A stretch of 64,000 nt of DNA, taken from NCBI GenBank assembly GCA_013368375.1, contig JAACJP010000005.1, forward strand, positions 62,001 to 126,000. The letters run 5' to 3'. Within the stretch, counting starts at the first letter, position 1; the number at the start of each line of letters is the position of its first letter. The DNA comes from Tricholomella constricta. Lineage: Eukaryota > Basidiomycota > Agaricomycetes > Agaricales > Lyophyllaceae. A model generated the notes under the pieces. The model ran no database searches. It had not been told where the DNA came from and saw only the letters and a list, made by a program, of their open reading frames with translations. Shown here piece after piece: positions 11,641 to 22,108 of the stretch. The position numbers and the translations under genes are program-made.

Positions 11641-13370
11641 TCCCTGGCTGTCAGCTCGCGCCGACTGCTGTTCGTCAGTTTGGAGCGTCGTCGACCTAAC
11701 CCCAGACGCAGCAGACCCAGACCCAGACACGGGATAGGTGTCACCGTGCTCGCTCTCCCCTTCCCTTTTGCGTGCCTCCGCGCTACGCTGGCGCTCTCAG
11801 CGCCCGAAGCCAACACCTCGGTTAGTCCCACCAGCGTGTCCCTGAACATAACCTTCTTCACCACAGGATTACTATCCAGCTCTTCAATTCAGTCGATCTC
11901 TGCATCAAGTTCGACCTCCGTACCCATCTCCATGCATGCCCAAAGAGTGACGCGGCGCAGAGATGGAAGGTAATACGAAGCGTAGTACCTAATAATACGG
12001 GAAAAACGCAGAGGCTAATACAGAGGATTAACTGTGCGCACGCGCATGAGCGGGATAGGGGTGTTGCCGTCGATACACAGGTGTAGAGCTGTATACTTGC
12101 GGAGCCATCCCAGGCCGAGGCTGCATCGGTCCCACAGAAAGCTGAGCCTGAGAGTGGGGTTGTAATGGCTGGATGTGGGGTACGAAAGGCGTATGCGAGC
12201 TCGACTCCGGCGACAGCAACGTTTCCACCTCCATAGATACCTCCACAGACCATCGAGCTCGCGCTCCTACTGGGAACTGAGAGTGTAGCGGGGGGGGCAG
12301 GAGACAGCAGTGTAAAACTGAGAGGCATCCCCAGTTATAGCGGTCAAAGCAGAAGGTCTAATAGCCGTATTGGATACGAGAGCAGTAAGAGTCGCAAGCC
12401 CAGCAGAGCCAGATCTCGAACGAGGATTAGGATCAGGATCAGAACCCGTAGCAGGAGCAGAAGAGCCAGAGCCAGTAGACGCTGCGAGTGATCGGTGATC
12501 GGTCCATCCAACCCCCTAGAAGGGGAAAAAAATGGCGGATCAGAAACAGCTCTCATTTACCGACGAACAGAAAAGCCGCGCCGCGGAGGGTAATCATGAT
12601 ACACGGACCAACTCACTGGCACTGTGTATATGGAAAGGCCCCCCTCCCGCGTATCCGCAAAGAACTCGCGCTTCGCCTTCTTCTTCCCAATGTCATATCC
12701 TGAACAGGGTCACCGCGTCGCCCTTTCTGGTCAATTTCGATATCCATAACGTTGCGACGACGAAATTGAAATTGCCAAGCACCGCATCGCCCGGGTCTTT
12801 AGTCCTTCTTTGGCTATGGCTCCGGGGGTGGTGGCGGCAGCGGTAACTTCAGGGGTACGGGAAGTGGGACGAGGGCATGGTTGTGGGTAGGTAGAAGCAG
12901 CAGCAGGGGCCGAAACGAGCCAAGCCAAGTGGGAGGAGGCGCGACTCGAGGGGGATGTGGTGTGCTCAAGGAGCTGACACTGCGAGCACAAAGAAGCAGG
13001 GGGAGGGCGGCGGGGGTCCCTATCTCGTGCAGAGGCGGTGTCGCGGGCAGTGGCGTGCGTGCTTTTTTCCTGCCGGGAGTCGTGTTGTTGGCGCGGCGGC
13101 GGGATTGGTTTGCTCTGTCTGGCTCACTGAGTGCTTGTGGCGCAAGTTTAAGTTTCGGTTCCTTCTTCTGTTCAACGGGTGGCTTTGGTGTGGGGCCCCC
13201 ACCTTCTGCAGGCCGTCCTCCTTAACCTCCACTTCTCCTTCTCTTTCGCACTGACCGGTCCCTTGTCATTCATCTTCGTTTTCTCTCCTTCTCTTTCTCC
13301 TTCTCGGTGTCGGTAATTCTTCCCTTCTCTGCCACGGACGGTGGACGAGTGCACGTGCATGCGCATACTC
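11600..13370 (-). other. Possible minus-strand gene, low-complexity, structure unresolved
   Basis: Several minus-strand stretches look coding but cannot be joined with confidence. 13000-13230 encodes a Pro/Lys-rich tract (PTPKPPVEQKKEPKLKL). 12640-12710 reads GKKKAKREFFADTREGGL before a GTGAGT donor. 12344-12540 is Ser/Gly/Asp-Pro-rich. 12028-12246 ends with MQPRPGMAPQVYSS and YRRQHPYPAHARAHS and a stop. 11800-11930 reads MGTEVELDAEID, an in-frame TGA, then IEELDSNPVVKKVMFRD. This may be one disordered regulatory gene, two genes, or a decaying gene. I do not recognise a domain. The plus-strand frames here are GC-rich shadows. Confidence 0.3.
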
Positions 13371-14018
13371 CTCCTCCTCCTCCTGCTCTCAAAACTCCCG
13401 CCAAAAGTCCCTCTAAGACTCTTTGCGCGGCTCGTCTATAATCTGTAACACCTTGCGCGCATACGCATGGGCTCCTCCCCTCCCCTCCACATGCGATCTG
13501 GATCTGCGCTCCATGCCCTGGCCGGCCTCCGCCCAGGAATTAGCCGACATAGACGTACATAGCCTGGAAACATGGAGAATATCACAACTTACATTCCCCC
13601 CCCTCCCCTACGCCTCGTCGGACTGGGGCTGGGGGTCGTCATGACAAAGAAACGCAGCAACTTCAACTTCCATCGCGAACAAGTAGGAACCCTAATCCCA
13701 GATTTTGCTTTGAATTGGGTATGTACAATCTGTAAATCCAAAAGTCAACAAGTCATCGTGAATGTTGATCATTTAGATTACGAATCCAACAGTCCCAATA
13801 AAACGTGCTTCCCATGAGGTGGCGGCTGCGCTGGTCGGATGCGGAGGCGCTAGGTGGTGCTGTCGCAGGAATTAGTGACACATATCAGCGCCACACAGTG
13901 CTCGAAGGCTCCTCGCTGCGGCTGTGCACTCGACCAATCGAACGGTATCAAGACCACCTTTGAAGCGTCACAAAACATCCAGGCGATACATAGGATAGTG
14001 AATCTAAATCAAAGAACA
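13371..14018. repeat. 3' flank of kinase copy 3, duplicated at 7537-8019
   Basis: Bases 13371-13700 show nothing recognisable. Bases 13700-14018 match 7537-8019 downstream of kinase copy 2, with shared CTGTAAAT-CAAAAGTCAACAAG and GGTCGGATGCGGAGG-GCTAG blocks and the ACTCGACCAATC-AACGGTATC tract. It shows that copies 2 and 3 share both coding and 3' flanking sequence, as expected from tandem duplication. Confidence 0.6.
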
Positions 14019-14886
14019 TCAATACCTAGATTTTGTACTACCTCCACAGAAGCGAATCGATATACGCGTTTCGATCGGACATGACCTCTTCCATACGCGT
14101 CGTTCGAGTTTTTTCTTGGAAATACGATCGAGCTGGCCCAAGGCATCTCGCAAGGAAATCCGCTGTTCCGGATCCTGTCTCGTCATTGCCGTCGCAATAT
14201 CAATCAACGGCTCCAGGCCGTCGTACTCCTAAGTCGAGCATTGACATGAGCAGGAGAACACAACAAAGGATGTCAGCCTCACCTGTATCATCTTGAATAT
14301 TACTCTACCAAGCTGGTATATGTCGACTTTGAATGGATCGTGAGGTTCCTCGTTTTTGTGTTCGGGCACAGTCCTGTCTTGACCATAGGGCCCTCTTGAT
14401 TGCCTTCTCCGACCTTTAGGATACATGACAGAAAGACCGAAGTCGATAATATAGTATGGGACTGGTTCAACAGATGTTCGATCATTCCATTCGAGTCCTC
14501 GGACCAGACCGTCGTGAGTGTCGGGCCTTATAAAGTGGACGCCTCGAGGAACGACTTTAGAGTCATCCATCATAAGATTAAAGTAGCAAGCATCTCTAAA
14601 CCATACGTAAGCTGAAAAGTGTTCAATCAGTTTTCGTCTCACCTGTGTGCAATGTTGTGTTCGTGTAGAAATTCAAGCCCCTAGAAGATGTGATTTTGAC
14701 ATTCAGCGGAAGCGGCAATAAACGATGCCACGAACCTCGAAATATTGATGCAGAGCATCCGTTATTTCCCTGAGCCGTCGGAAGGGCACTTGATTGAAGC
14801 CGATCAGCTGTGGCATAACGAGAAGCGCGTGCGCATCGTCGTCCGGAAGTGAAAGTATATCCAGGATTGGCACAGTATGGTTTCCG
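14019..14886 (-). pseudogene. Kinase copy 3, 3' part (split by MULE insertion)
   Basis: This is the C-terminal two thirds of a kinase-like gene nearly identical to copy 2. From the insertion site it reads NHTVPILDILSLPDDD, FRRLREITDALHQYFE, the HEHNIAHR exon, DACYFNLMMDDSKVV, YYIIDFGLSVMYP, VPEHKNEEPHDPFKVD and a last exon ending FCGGSTKSRY at the stop (14019). Introns, catalytic residues and frame are intact. The missing N-terminal part lies 6.8 kb away at 21665-22108, on the far side of the transposon. Removing the element and one target duplication would leave a continuous frame, so the insertion is the only visible lesion. Confidence 0.85.
14878..14886. repeat. Target-site duplication, left (TGGTTTCCG)
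   Basis: These nine bases directly precede the element's GGGCA end and are repeated exactly at 21665-21673 after its TGCCC end. The uninterrupted paralogue (copy 2) has the same locus once, as TGGTTTCTG. A 9-bp duplication is characteristic of Mutator-like elements. Confidence 0.9.
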
Positions 14887-14899
14887 GGGCAAACAGAAA

Positions 14900-15036
14900 A
14901 AGCCGTGGCGCTGCCGTGCACGGCCGTGTATGACCTTGCAGTGCCGTGCGTTTTGTGCCGTGGTAGTACATGTGCCGTGTATGTACCGTGCATGTACCGT
15001 GCATGTACCGTGGATGATCAGTGCAGTACCGTGTTG
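14900..15036. repeat. Left subterminal CCGTG motif array
   Basis: This is a cluster of about a dozen copies of CCGTG, several as GTACCGTGCAT, spaced 8-15 bp apart just inside the left terminal repeat. A longer array of the same motif lies at 20577-20820. Subterminal motif arrays are typical transposase binding sites in DNA transposons; that role is inferred here. Confidence 0.6.
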
Positions 15037-15275
15037 CGTAAACTTGCAGGAAAAATAATGAAGATATTTATATTAGAATATGTCATTCCTGTCCGTCAGT
15101 ACTACCGGCCGTTCGATAAAGAATTACACGTCAGTTTTTTTCTTGCCCAAGAGCCGTGGCCTTGGTCGTTGCCTCTCGTCACTGACGGGAGGAGGAGTCG
15201 GACGCCTGACAAAGATGAAGCTAGGTCCACGCTGACGTTGCTTGATTAGTCGGACTCGGAGCTGACCTGGCATGA

Positions 15276-18200
15276 TCACAAGTCACCCACCTCCATTTCT
15301 CCCTCACTTCCATCTCGATCTCCTAGATTCCAATGATCTGGTGTTCCTCTATAAGGATCCCAGTCATTTTGATGGTCTCCGGCATCCAAACCCCACTGGT
15401 AATGGCCCGCAATCCCCGCTCGCATGGACCGTTCAAACATCTTCTCCTCTAAACGCTCCAGGCACTCTTTGTCAACATCGATGTCTGTCCACAGTGACGG
15501 AAGGCCGGTAAGCTGGATTTCCCATGCCTTATTGAGGATGACATTGTCCGCTAGGTGACGATGCTTTGGCTCCGCTTTGAGACGGCTCGAGATGAACACT
15601 GTATACGCGTGAGCTACGGGTAAAAGTCCCAGCCAGTTTCGCCGAATTTTCTTGTCTGTGCTGACATGAACTTCGAACCAGTTTGCAACCTGGGCCCTTT
15701 CAACGATTGAGAGACTGCCGACATAGGGAACTAGTGCCTTGGAAAGCCTTTTCTTCTGTGTTTTGATCCATTCTTTAGCAGGTACCGCGGCACTTGGAAC
15801 ACGATCAGGCGTCCTCAAGAGATCAGCGAGAACGGCCTTTGCAGGAGTAAGCGCATCGTCAACTTCCTTTGTGTATGGAATTGAATCAGGATTTGCCAGA
15901 ATATCCTCGGGTGTTTCAACTTCGCAGGCATGCATCCATTTTCCAAGCTGGAAGGAGAAGTAAGTCATCATTCTTGTAGTTTGATATTGGGAAAGCAATC
16001 TCACTCGTATTTTTCGTCGTTCAGTACGGTCCATCCACAGAGAATCGACCAAGTCGATTGCTGGCACTAAGGTGTAGAAGTCCGGTGTGATCCCGCTCTC
16101 CTCGAACTCGCACCCCCTCCACCATCGAACAAGCCACCTTGACTGCTTTTCCTCTGATTGGATGAGGCGTACAGGATACCAGAACTTTCCATGGCGAGCA
16201 AGAGCTCCGCACCCTTCCCTACGCAGCAGTACATCAGTCCAAGTTGTGTGCAATAATGAAATATTGTACTGACTTCAATCTTTCCTTCAAAGGCCGTTTC
16301 ATGCGAGTCTCCTTTTCTATTTTTCTGAGAATGGTCAATGCCGTGACCTTTCATTGATTTGAGGTTCACGTACTTGCGTTCAGACGTCCTCGAAGATTTT
16401 GTAATTGGTAGTAACACTGTCACTGTGCACCTGTCGCACAAGAACGGTTCGTGCTCTCCAAGCCTGCTAGCCCTTCCTTCCTTCTGACAAGCAATGTGTG
16501 ACCAGTTGCGGCACTCATCACATTGAACTGCCTGACCCTCTTCTCTGCGGTAAAGGAGGTTTCCATTTCCGACTGACCCACATCGACAATCAAGGGCGAA
16601 TAGAGAATCAGGTGCAGAAGATGTGGATGAGCGAGCAGATGTGTAAGGTGGCGTGTGAGCAGGCCCGTGCAGAGATGGGGGAGGAGAGGATAGATCAGAC
16701 GTTGAGTGTCGAGATGATTTCAAACCAAGTATGACACTCTTTGTACCAGGCTTCAATTGGTATGTCTCTTCCTCCGATTCCGCCACGTCTGACTCTAGAT
16801 CAAGGGAAAGCATTGGGTCCAAGATTTTCGAGAGATACTCCATGGTTGGTCGGCTGGAAGCATTTCTCAACCAGAAACGAGTTTTTTTGTCCATTGGAAC
16901 CATATCGTCTGCTATATAGGAGACTGAGAAACGCTTTCCAAATGATGGTTCTGAGAATCCCAGGCAATACTCCTGTTGAAAGGCTGCTGTGCGTAGGTCA
17001 TAGAATTTCTTTTGTGCCACTAACCCTCCACGCAGACGATAGTAGGCCTGGTATGCATGAAATCCTTTGGGAAGCTGGGGGTCCTGGCCTGCCAAGTGTG
17101 TAGAGACTTTTGCACCAACTTCTTTGGTGGGTCTACCTCCATGTTTCATGTCATCATAGGTGAAGACAGTTGTCCGGTCCTCTGAGGCGTAGCGTGCGAT
17201 GAAATGACTCCCTGCACGGTTGACCAGTGCAAGACCTACTAGATCATAGATAATTCCATCATGTTTGGCAGCGAACGGTGTATGAGGAGCCAATTCTGCA
17301 GGAAAATTCCACAGCTGTTGTTCCAGAGTGGGCTGTTTGCGAGACTGGTCCTGGATCTCAATTCGAAAAGAAATGGGAATGGAAACCACCAGTTTGTCAT
17401 AGTCTTTTCGCTGCCCAGAACACAAAGCTTGTCCTCCGTGTGAGCGCCAACATGGCCGCCCAAGAATAGCTGTCCTCTTGATAGAGAAGAAGGTGGTGCA
17501 ATATTTGGCGAAGTTTCCGCCATATTCCTTGTAATCAGACAAGGTCAAGTAGATCATCGACTCGTGACGTGGGCTATCCGTGATTTCTATATGTTGCCCA
17601 CCTGTTGCTATGCACCCGCTGCAGTGGCGGGTTTCCAATACAAGTATTTGGAAATAGGATGTCGTAAGGAACATTTTTGCCGACTTCTCTTTTGCAAGGA
17701 GATCATTTAGCCATGACTTCAAAAATGACCTTTAGTTCACAATATCCATCACAAAAAAAGAATATACATTACAATGAGAGGCTCATAAGTATTATGTGGA
17801 CTAGCCAGTCCGTTAGCCTTCAGGACTTGTCTCAAATCCTCCCGTTGCATTGTAAGGGCATCAGCTGCAGCATTGCCGGCGATATCCAGGGTCCTCCGTG
17901 AGCTAATAGCACTATAAAAAGCATACAGACAGGAACCGGGAGAGAAAGGCTTGCATATGTGGAAAAATTCCTCGTAATTATCAGTTACGGTCATGTAGAG
18001 CAGCTGAAGAGATGTATCCAGCCAGCAAGAATTTGAATTCCAAGGATAGCTTTGTGGACCCAGAATTGAAGTGTCAAGTGTAGGTGAGAGACCAGATTTC
18101 CGAGGCTTTTTTGCTGTTTTTGACCCAAGAATTTCTTTGGCTGTGTCTGGAGGACGCCCGTCATTCCTTTTGCGCTTCTTGTCTTGGGAGTTTTCCGCTC

Positions 18201-20448
18201 TACCAGGCTTTGTGCATCCATACGTGATAGCAATGCGCTTCCACCGTTCTGCTTCACCATAACGCACTGGCACACCCTCTATTTTTGATATATAAACGAT
18301 AGTAAGATCATACTTGAAAGACACGTACTTTTAACACTTGAATATTGCCGCTCATAATAAATTGCAATCTGGTACAAAGACGCAAGTCCTTCAAGGAATG
18401 CATGGTCACGTCCACAGGCTCGGTAGAGTTTCCAGTGCATCGCTTCCTCTGCATTAGTTGTTGCTGGTATAGCATCCCACAGGTCAGCATCCATCTTCCG
18501 CTCTGATCCAAAAAGCATCATTGCGTGTGATGGTCGTGACCACCAATTGAACCAGTCTATAAGCTTTGGAAAGTCACGAGCAAGAAGAGCCAGGCGGGAG
18601 CAGAATTCATCAGTGTCTGCTGCATGGAGGAGTGACATGGCACGTTTCACGAAGTCCTCAGCCTTCTCTGGAGATACTGCACCTGTAATGCGACTAACAC
18701 GGGTTACACCAGCACGGAAATGCTCTGCACAACCCCGCAGTAGCTTTTCAGCTGCATCTTGAAGCTCTTCTCGTGAGCGATTGCTATCAGGACGGCGGTA
18801 CCAGAATTCAACGAATGCTGTGATGAATCCTAGTCGCTCAGCTTGACTAAAATCCATGACCTAATATGTTAGACATTACTTATTGTGTTGGCTTATCATA
18901 AAGAGCATAGTCACGTACCCCAGCAAACAGACGATCTTCTACTTCCAGATGTCGCTTCTCTGCCTCATGAGCAATAGCCTGGAAGACGGCCAGGAAATGG
19001 TACATGAAATGCTCCCCACTGGCACCATTCGTAAAGGAAAGAACTCCGGGAACCCAGCAGAACAGGTCTGGGCAGTACGTGGAGCTGACCATAAGGAGGG
19101 AAGTCCTCTCTTTCCACCATCCGTGTGCAGCGTCACTGACCATTCCATTAACAGGCCCATCGAGAACTTCGTCCTTGACCATCTGGGATTGCATGAAAGG
19201 CGTCTGGACGGATATGACAGTAACCTTGCCAATAGTTGACAGAATGATGAAGCCCGGACGTTCCTGTTCGAACTTCGCAAAGGCTCGAATGAAATGATCG
19301 CCTCCCGTGTCGGCTGGCCGCTTTAGCTTCTGTCTCTCCTTGGTGACCCTATCAGCATTCAATAGAACATCTGAGATATCTGCCACCGATTCGCCAGGTC
19401 CATCGATACCTGGAACTCCAACGATCAACTGCAGCGGACCGACTTGTGGGTGTGCATTGACCATAGCCTCAAAGCGCCGCTTCTCCTGGGGGAGTAGATG
19501 TAATTTTCGAGGTGGTCGGCGATGTACGTGATAACCACTGTTTTGGTAGTGGATGCCCTTTGACCACGTCCATAGAATAGATTTGACGTCGCACTTGAGA
19601 TGATAGAGCATCGCACCACATGAACATGGCTTCAGAAGCTGAGTACGGAGGCTTTGTGGCTTTGTATGAGGTCGGATGGTGATTTCGCAGTCCTGATTGT
19701 CGCATTGGAGAATCCCTAGGCACGTCCGAGTCGCCCTCTTTCCATTCATCCACTCCTCAGCAAATCTCTGCCCTTTGCGATCACCACCTCCAACAGTATG
19801 TGCCCAATGAATTGCCAGGTCATTTGTCTCGTTCACCTCATCCAAGGTAAAGTCCTGCTCAAATTTCCCATCAGGCCACCCGTCCCAGTGAACTTCAGCA
19901 CCCGGGAAGTCCTCCTTAACTTTTGTATCCAATGGCTTGTGTTGTGCGTGGCCTTGCTTCTCTTCAGGGTTTTGAATGGGAATAAAATGTCCCTCAGGAG
20001 TACGTGTATAAATAATTTCATTTGTACTGCCTATGACAAACTTGGATGCATTTTCAATGCGTGTCGGGCCTACAAGTAAGAGAACGGGTCTTTGGGGGCT
20101 GTATATCTAAGGATAGAAATTTCTTACCTGGAGGCGGTATATTTTTGGGGATCCCAGGTTCTGAAACGGGTGGTTTGTTTGTACGTAGCCTATGATGCGG
20201 CCTGGAGGAGGTGAGAAGTGCAAAAAAACTCGATCTCAGCAAAACTTACCAGTCGTGTCATACATGGGTACTGCCCCAGCAATGAATGAATCCGACAATA
20301 AAGCTCCACCATCTCTCGATATCTCAACCTCGTCCTTATCCTGCACGCGAGGGACAAAGTACCGGTAAACATGTTTGAAGAAACCCTGTGGTGATGTAAT
20401 TAGCAACGATTGGACATGGTGTTAAGGGGAAAAACATACCAAAACCAT
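15276..20448 (-). CDS. GCM1-zinc-finger MULE transposase fused to USP deubiquitinase, PHD finger and Tudor-like C terminus
   Basis: This is one spliced gene of about 1,500 codons. ATG is at 20448, with short N-terminal exons (GFFKHVYRYFVPRVQ; RIIGYVQTNHPFQN). Next comes a WRKY-GCM1-type zinc finger (about 19740-19560: CLGILQCDNQDCEITIRP, CSCGAMLYHLKC). A MULE transposase core follows, with likely acidic residues in VSDAAHGWW (about 19120), GVMDFSQAERLGF (about 18850, across an intron) and TTNAEEAMHWKLY (about 18440). It continues through a spliced linker into a USP (C19) peptidase: Cys box NSNSCWLDTSLQLLY (Cys at 18025-18027) and His box NRAGSHFIARYA with VFTYDDMKHGG (17140-17210). A PHD finger follows (16430-16592: CRCG, CDEC, HIAC, CDRC), and then a PWWP/Tudor-like start ARHGKFWYPVRLI and VRWWRG (16090-16215) and a long helical tail. 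The introns between segments restore frame at each join, and no stop breaks it. Separate genes cannot be excluded without RNA data. Confidence 0.8.
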
Positions 20449-20576
20449 GATGAAGTCTTTACTGGAAGAGGTGGGCGTGTAAGCTAGGTAGGGAAAAAAA
20501 ACTGGTCCATTGCAGTGGCCGGAACTCGATCCTCGATCACATTTTCGATCATCCCAAAAGCTGAGAGAGTACCGTG

Positions 20577-20820
20577 TGCCCCTGTCGTGGTCCGTGTAGG
20601 TGCCGTGTGAACATAAAGAAGTATACAAAGAGCAGTGTCATTCCATGCCATACCCCATGCAGGTGCCGTGCGTACCGTGTGTACCATGCAGTGCCGTGCA
20701 GGTGCCGTGCAGTACCGTGCAGTGCCGTGCAGTGCCGTGCAGTACCGTGAGCAGTACCGTGCAGTACCGTGAGCAGTACCGTGGATGTGCCGTGCAGTAC
20801 CGTGGAGGTTCCGTGTCACA
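20577..20820. repeat. Internal CCGTG motif array upstream of the transposase gene
   Basis: About twenty copies of CCGTG occur here, many as GTACCGTGCA or GTGCCGTGCA with 10-bp spacing. The array lies just upstream of the minus-strand transposase start, in the same orientation as the left subterminal array. It may bind transposase to control transposition or transcription (inference). A long chance reading frame rich in HGTA repeats results from it. Confidence 0.65.
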
Positions 20821-21028
20821 CCGTGCTGTTCTATATGATGCAGTGAGTATGTTAGGGAAAAGCTCAGCCTATACATATGAGAAACGCACACTAAGATGAG
20901 CCCCCGAACGATGGTTTGATATGGCCCCGAACGATGGTCCGACATGGCGAGCAAGGTCAGCGGCCCAGGGAGCTCAAGGGCTGGGGGGTAGAGTCTGTCA
21001 TAAGTCGATGACGTGCTGTTAAACAAAG

Positions 21029-21054
21029 CGCGTTTCGTCTTGAGACGAAACGCG
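21029..21054. repeat. Perfect hairpin, 12-bp arms, 2-base loop
   Basis: CGCGTTTCGTCT is followed by TG and then its exact reverse complement. It lies in the right subterminal region of the MULE. The function is unknown. Confidence 0.7.
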
Positions 21055-21435
21055 GTCAAAGATACACGTGACTTCGTTTGTTGAACGCCAATATCACACA
21101 CGCACAGGCCACCTAACATCTGTCGATGAAGACCGAGTCAAGAAAAATACACTAACGGTTTCACATCTCCGCGAACGAGGAGCGACCGGGCACAGTAGGT
21201 GGAGGCAAAAATAGAGAAGAGAGGGGACGAGCCGAGGTGTGGTAGGCGGAGTGCTGTACTGAGCGAGGGTGGTACACTGAGCTATGGAACATTGACGGCG
21301 ACGCTGCGTGCATTATGTTTCAGTCGAATTCAGCCCAATGTGAAAGCCTGGCCTGAATGACAGCATTGAAGTGTGTGCTAGAATAGCGACGAGTTGGGCA
21401 TGTTCCTAATTTGGACCCTGTCATCCACGTGAGTA

Positions 21436-21483
21436 GTTCCGCTCCGAAAGTAGAGAGCTGACTCTCTACTTTCGGAGCGGAAC
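21436..21483. repeat. Perfect hairpin, 22-bp arms, 4-base loop
   Basis: The arm 21436-21457 (starting GTTCCGCTCCGAAAG) is followed by CTGA and an exact reverse complement at 21462-21483. A perfect 22-bp stem is unlikely by chance. It lies 180 bp inside the right MULE end and could be a protein-binding cruciform, a small nested insertion scar or a source of small RNA. Confidence 0.8.
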
Positions 21484-21664
21484 AGTCGCCCCATATTATT
21501 TTACGCAGCATTCGAGATTGAAATATTAGAAGAATCAATTCGACAATCCCTGTCTGTATCCCCGCACTACCGTGTCATCCTTCATCTGCCGTGCGAGATA
21601 CATATTATTCCGTGGCACGGAAGCACGGCAGCCACGGCATTGCCACGGTAATTTTCTTGTGCCC

Positions 21665-22108
21665 TGGTTTCCGGGGTCTGAACGTAAATTGGGTGAAGAG
21701 AGATACCGAGCAATGAGGAGTTCTGGACTCCGTGTAGATACCCGTTTGAAGACGACTTTGAACCCGTCAGACACACGCACGGCATCGAGTAAGCCCTCTC
21801 CATGCTGAGAGAAAATGTCGACAACATGATGCAGCAACCATTGCATTAAGACTCACACCAAGGATTAAGGATTCCTCGAAAGCAAGAATGTTCTGGTTTA
21901 TTTCAGGGCCTCTAAGCCACGGCGCCACCCATTGAGGGTCGTAACGAGGTCGCAAGCGATAGCCACGGTGAAGAAGAAAAGGCTGAATTCCAACCCAGAA
22001 ATGTGCGCTTCCAAGGTGTTCGCCCATAAAAAGCTCGCGATCAATGTAGGGATTTCCGAGAACAACCTCCTGGTATGCCTTATCCAGCTCTTCAGGCAAG
22101 AATGGCAT
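21665..22108 (-). pseudogene. Kinase copy 3, 5' part (split by MULE insertion)
   Basis: This starts ATG at 22108 with MPFLPEELDKAYQ, includes RLRPRYDPQWVAPW in exon 1, an intron, then exon 2 with DAVRVSDGFKVVFKRV and RYLSSPNLRSDPG, where it meets the right end of the MULE. The sequence continues in frame at 14886 on the other side of the element. 21665-21673 is the right copy of the target duplication. The 5' flank (22109-22420) matches the promoter of copy 2, so this half may still be transcribed into the element. Confidence 0.85.

Larger units (their letters stand above)
14887..21664 (-). mobile_element. Mutator-like DNA transposon (MULE), 6778 bp, carrying a transposase-deubiquitinase-PHD gene
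   Basis: The element sits inside exon 2 of kinase copy 3. Its left end begins GGGCAAACAGAAAAAGCCGT. The right end, read inward on the opposite strand, begins GGGCACAAGAAAATTACCGT; the two are imperfect terminal inverted repeats of about 40 bp with shared GCCGTGGC and TGCCGTG blocks. A perfect 9-bp duplication flanks it. It contains one long minus-strand gene (15276-20448), subterminal arrays of CCGTG motifs and two perfect hairpins near the right end. Intact coding frame, exact duplication and an otherwise undamaged host gene all indicate a recent, possibly still competent insertion. Confidence 0.9.

Noticed and set aside
12881..13254. Two plus-strand frames of about 100 codons
   Set aside because: Gly/Arg-rich complements of a Pro-rich stretch; no support.
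20484..21119. Minus-strand frame of 211 codons with HGTARYC repeats
   Set aside because: It is produced by the CCGTG motif array; repeat translation, no domain.
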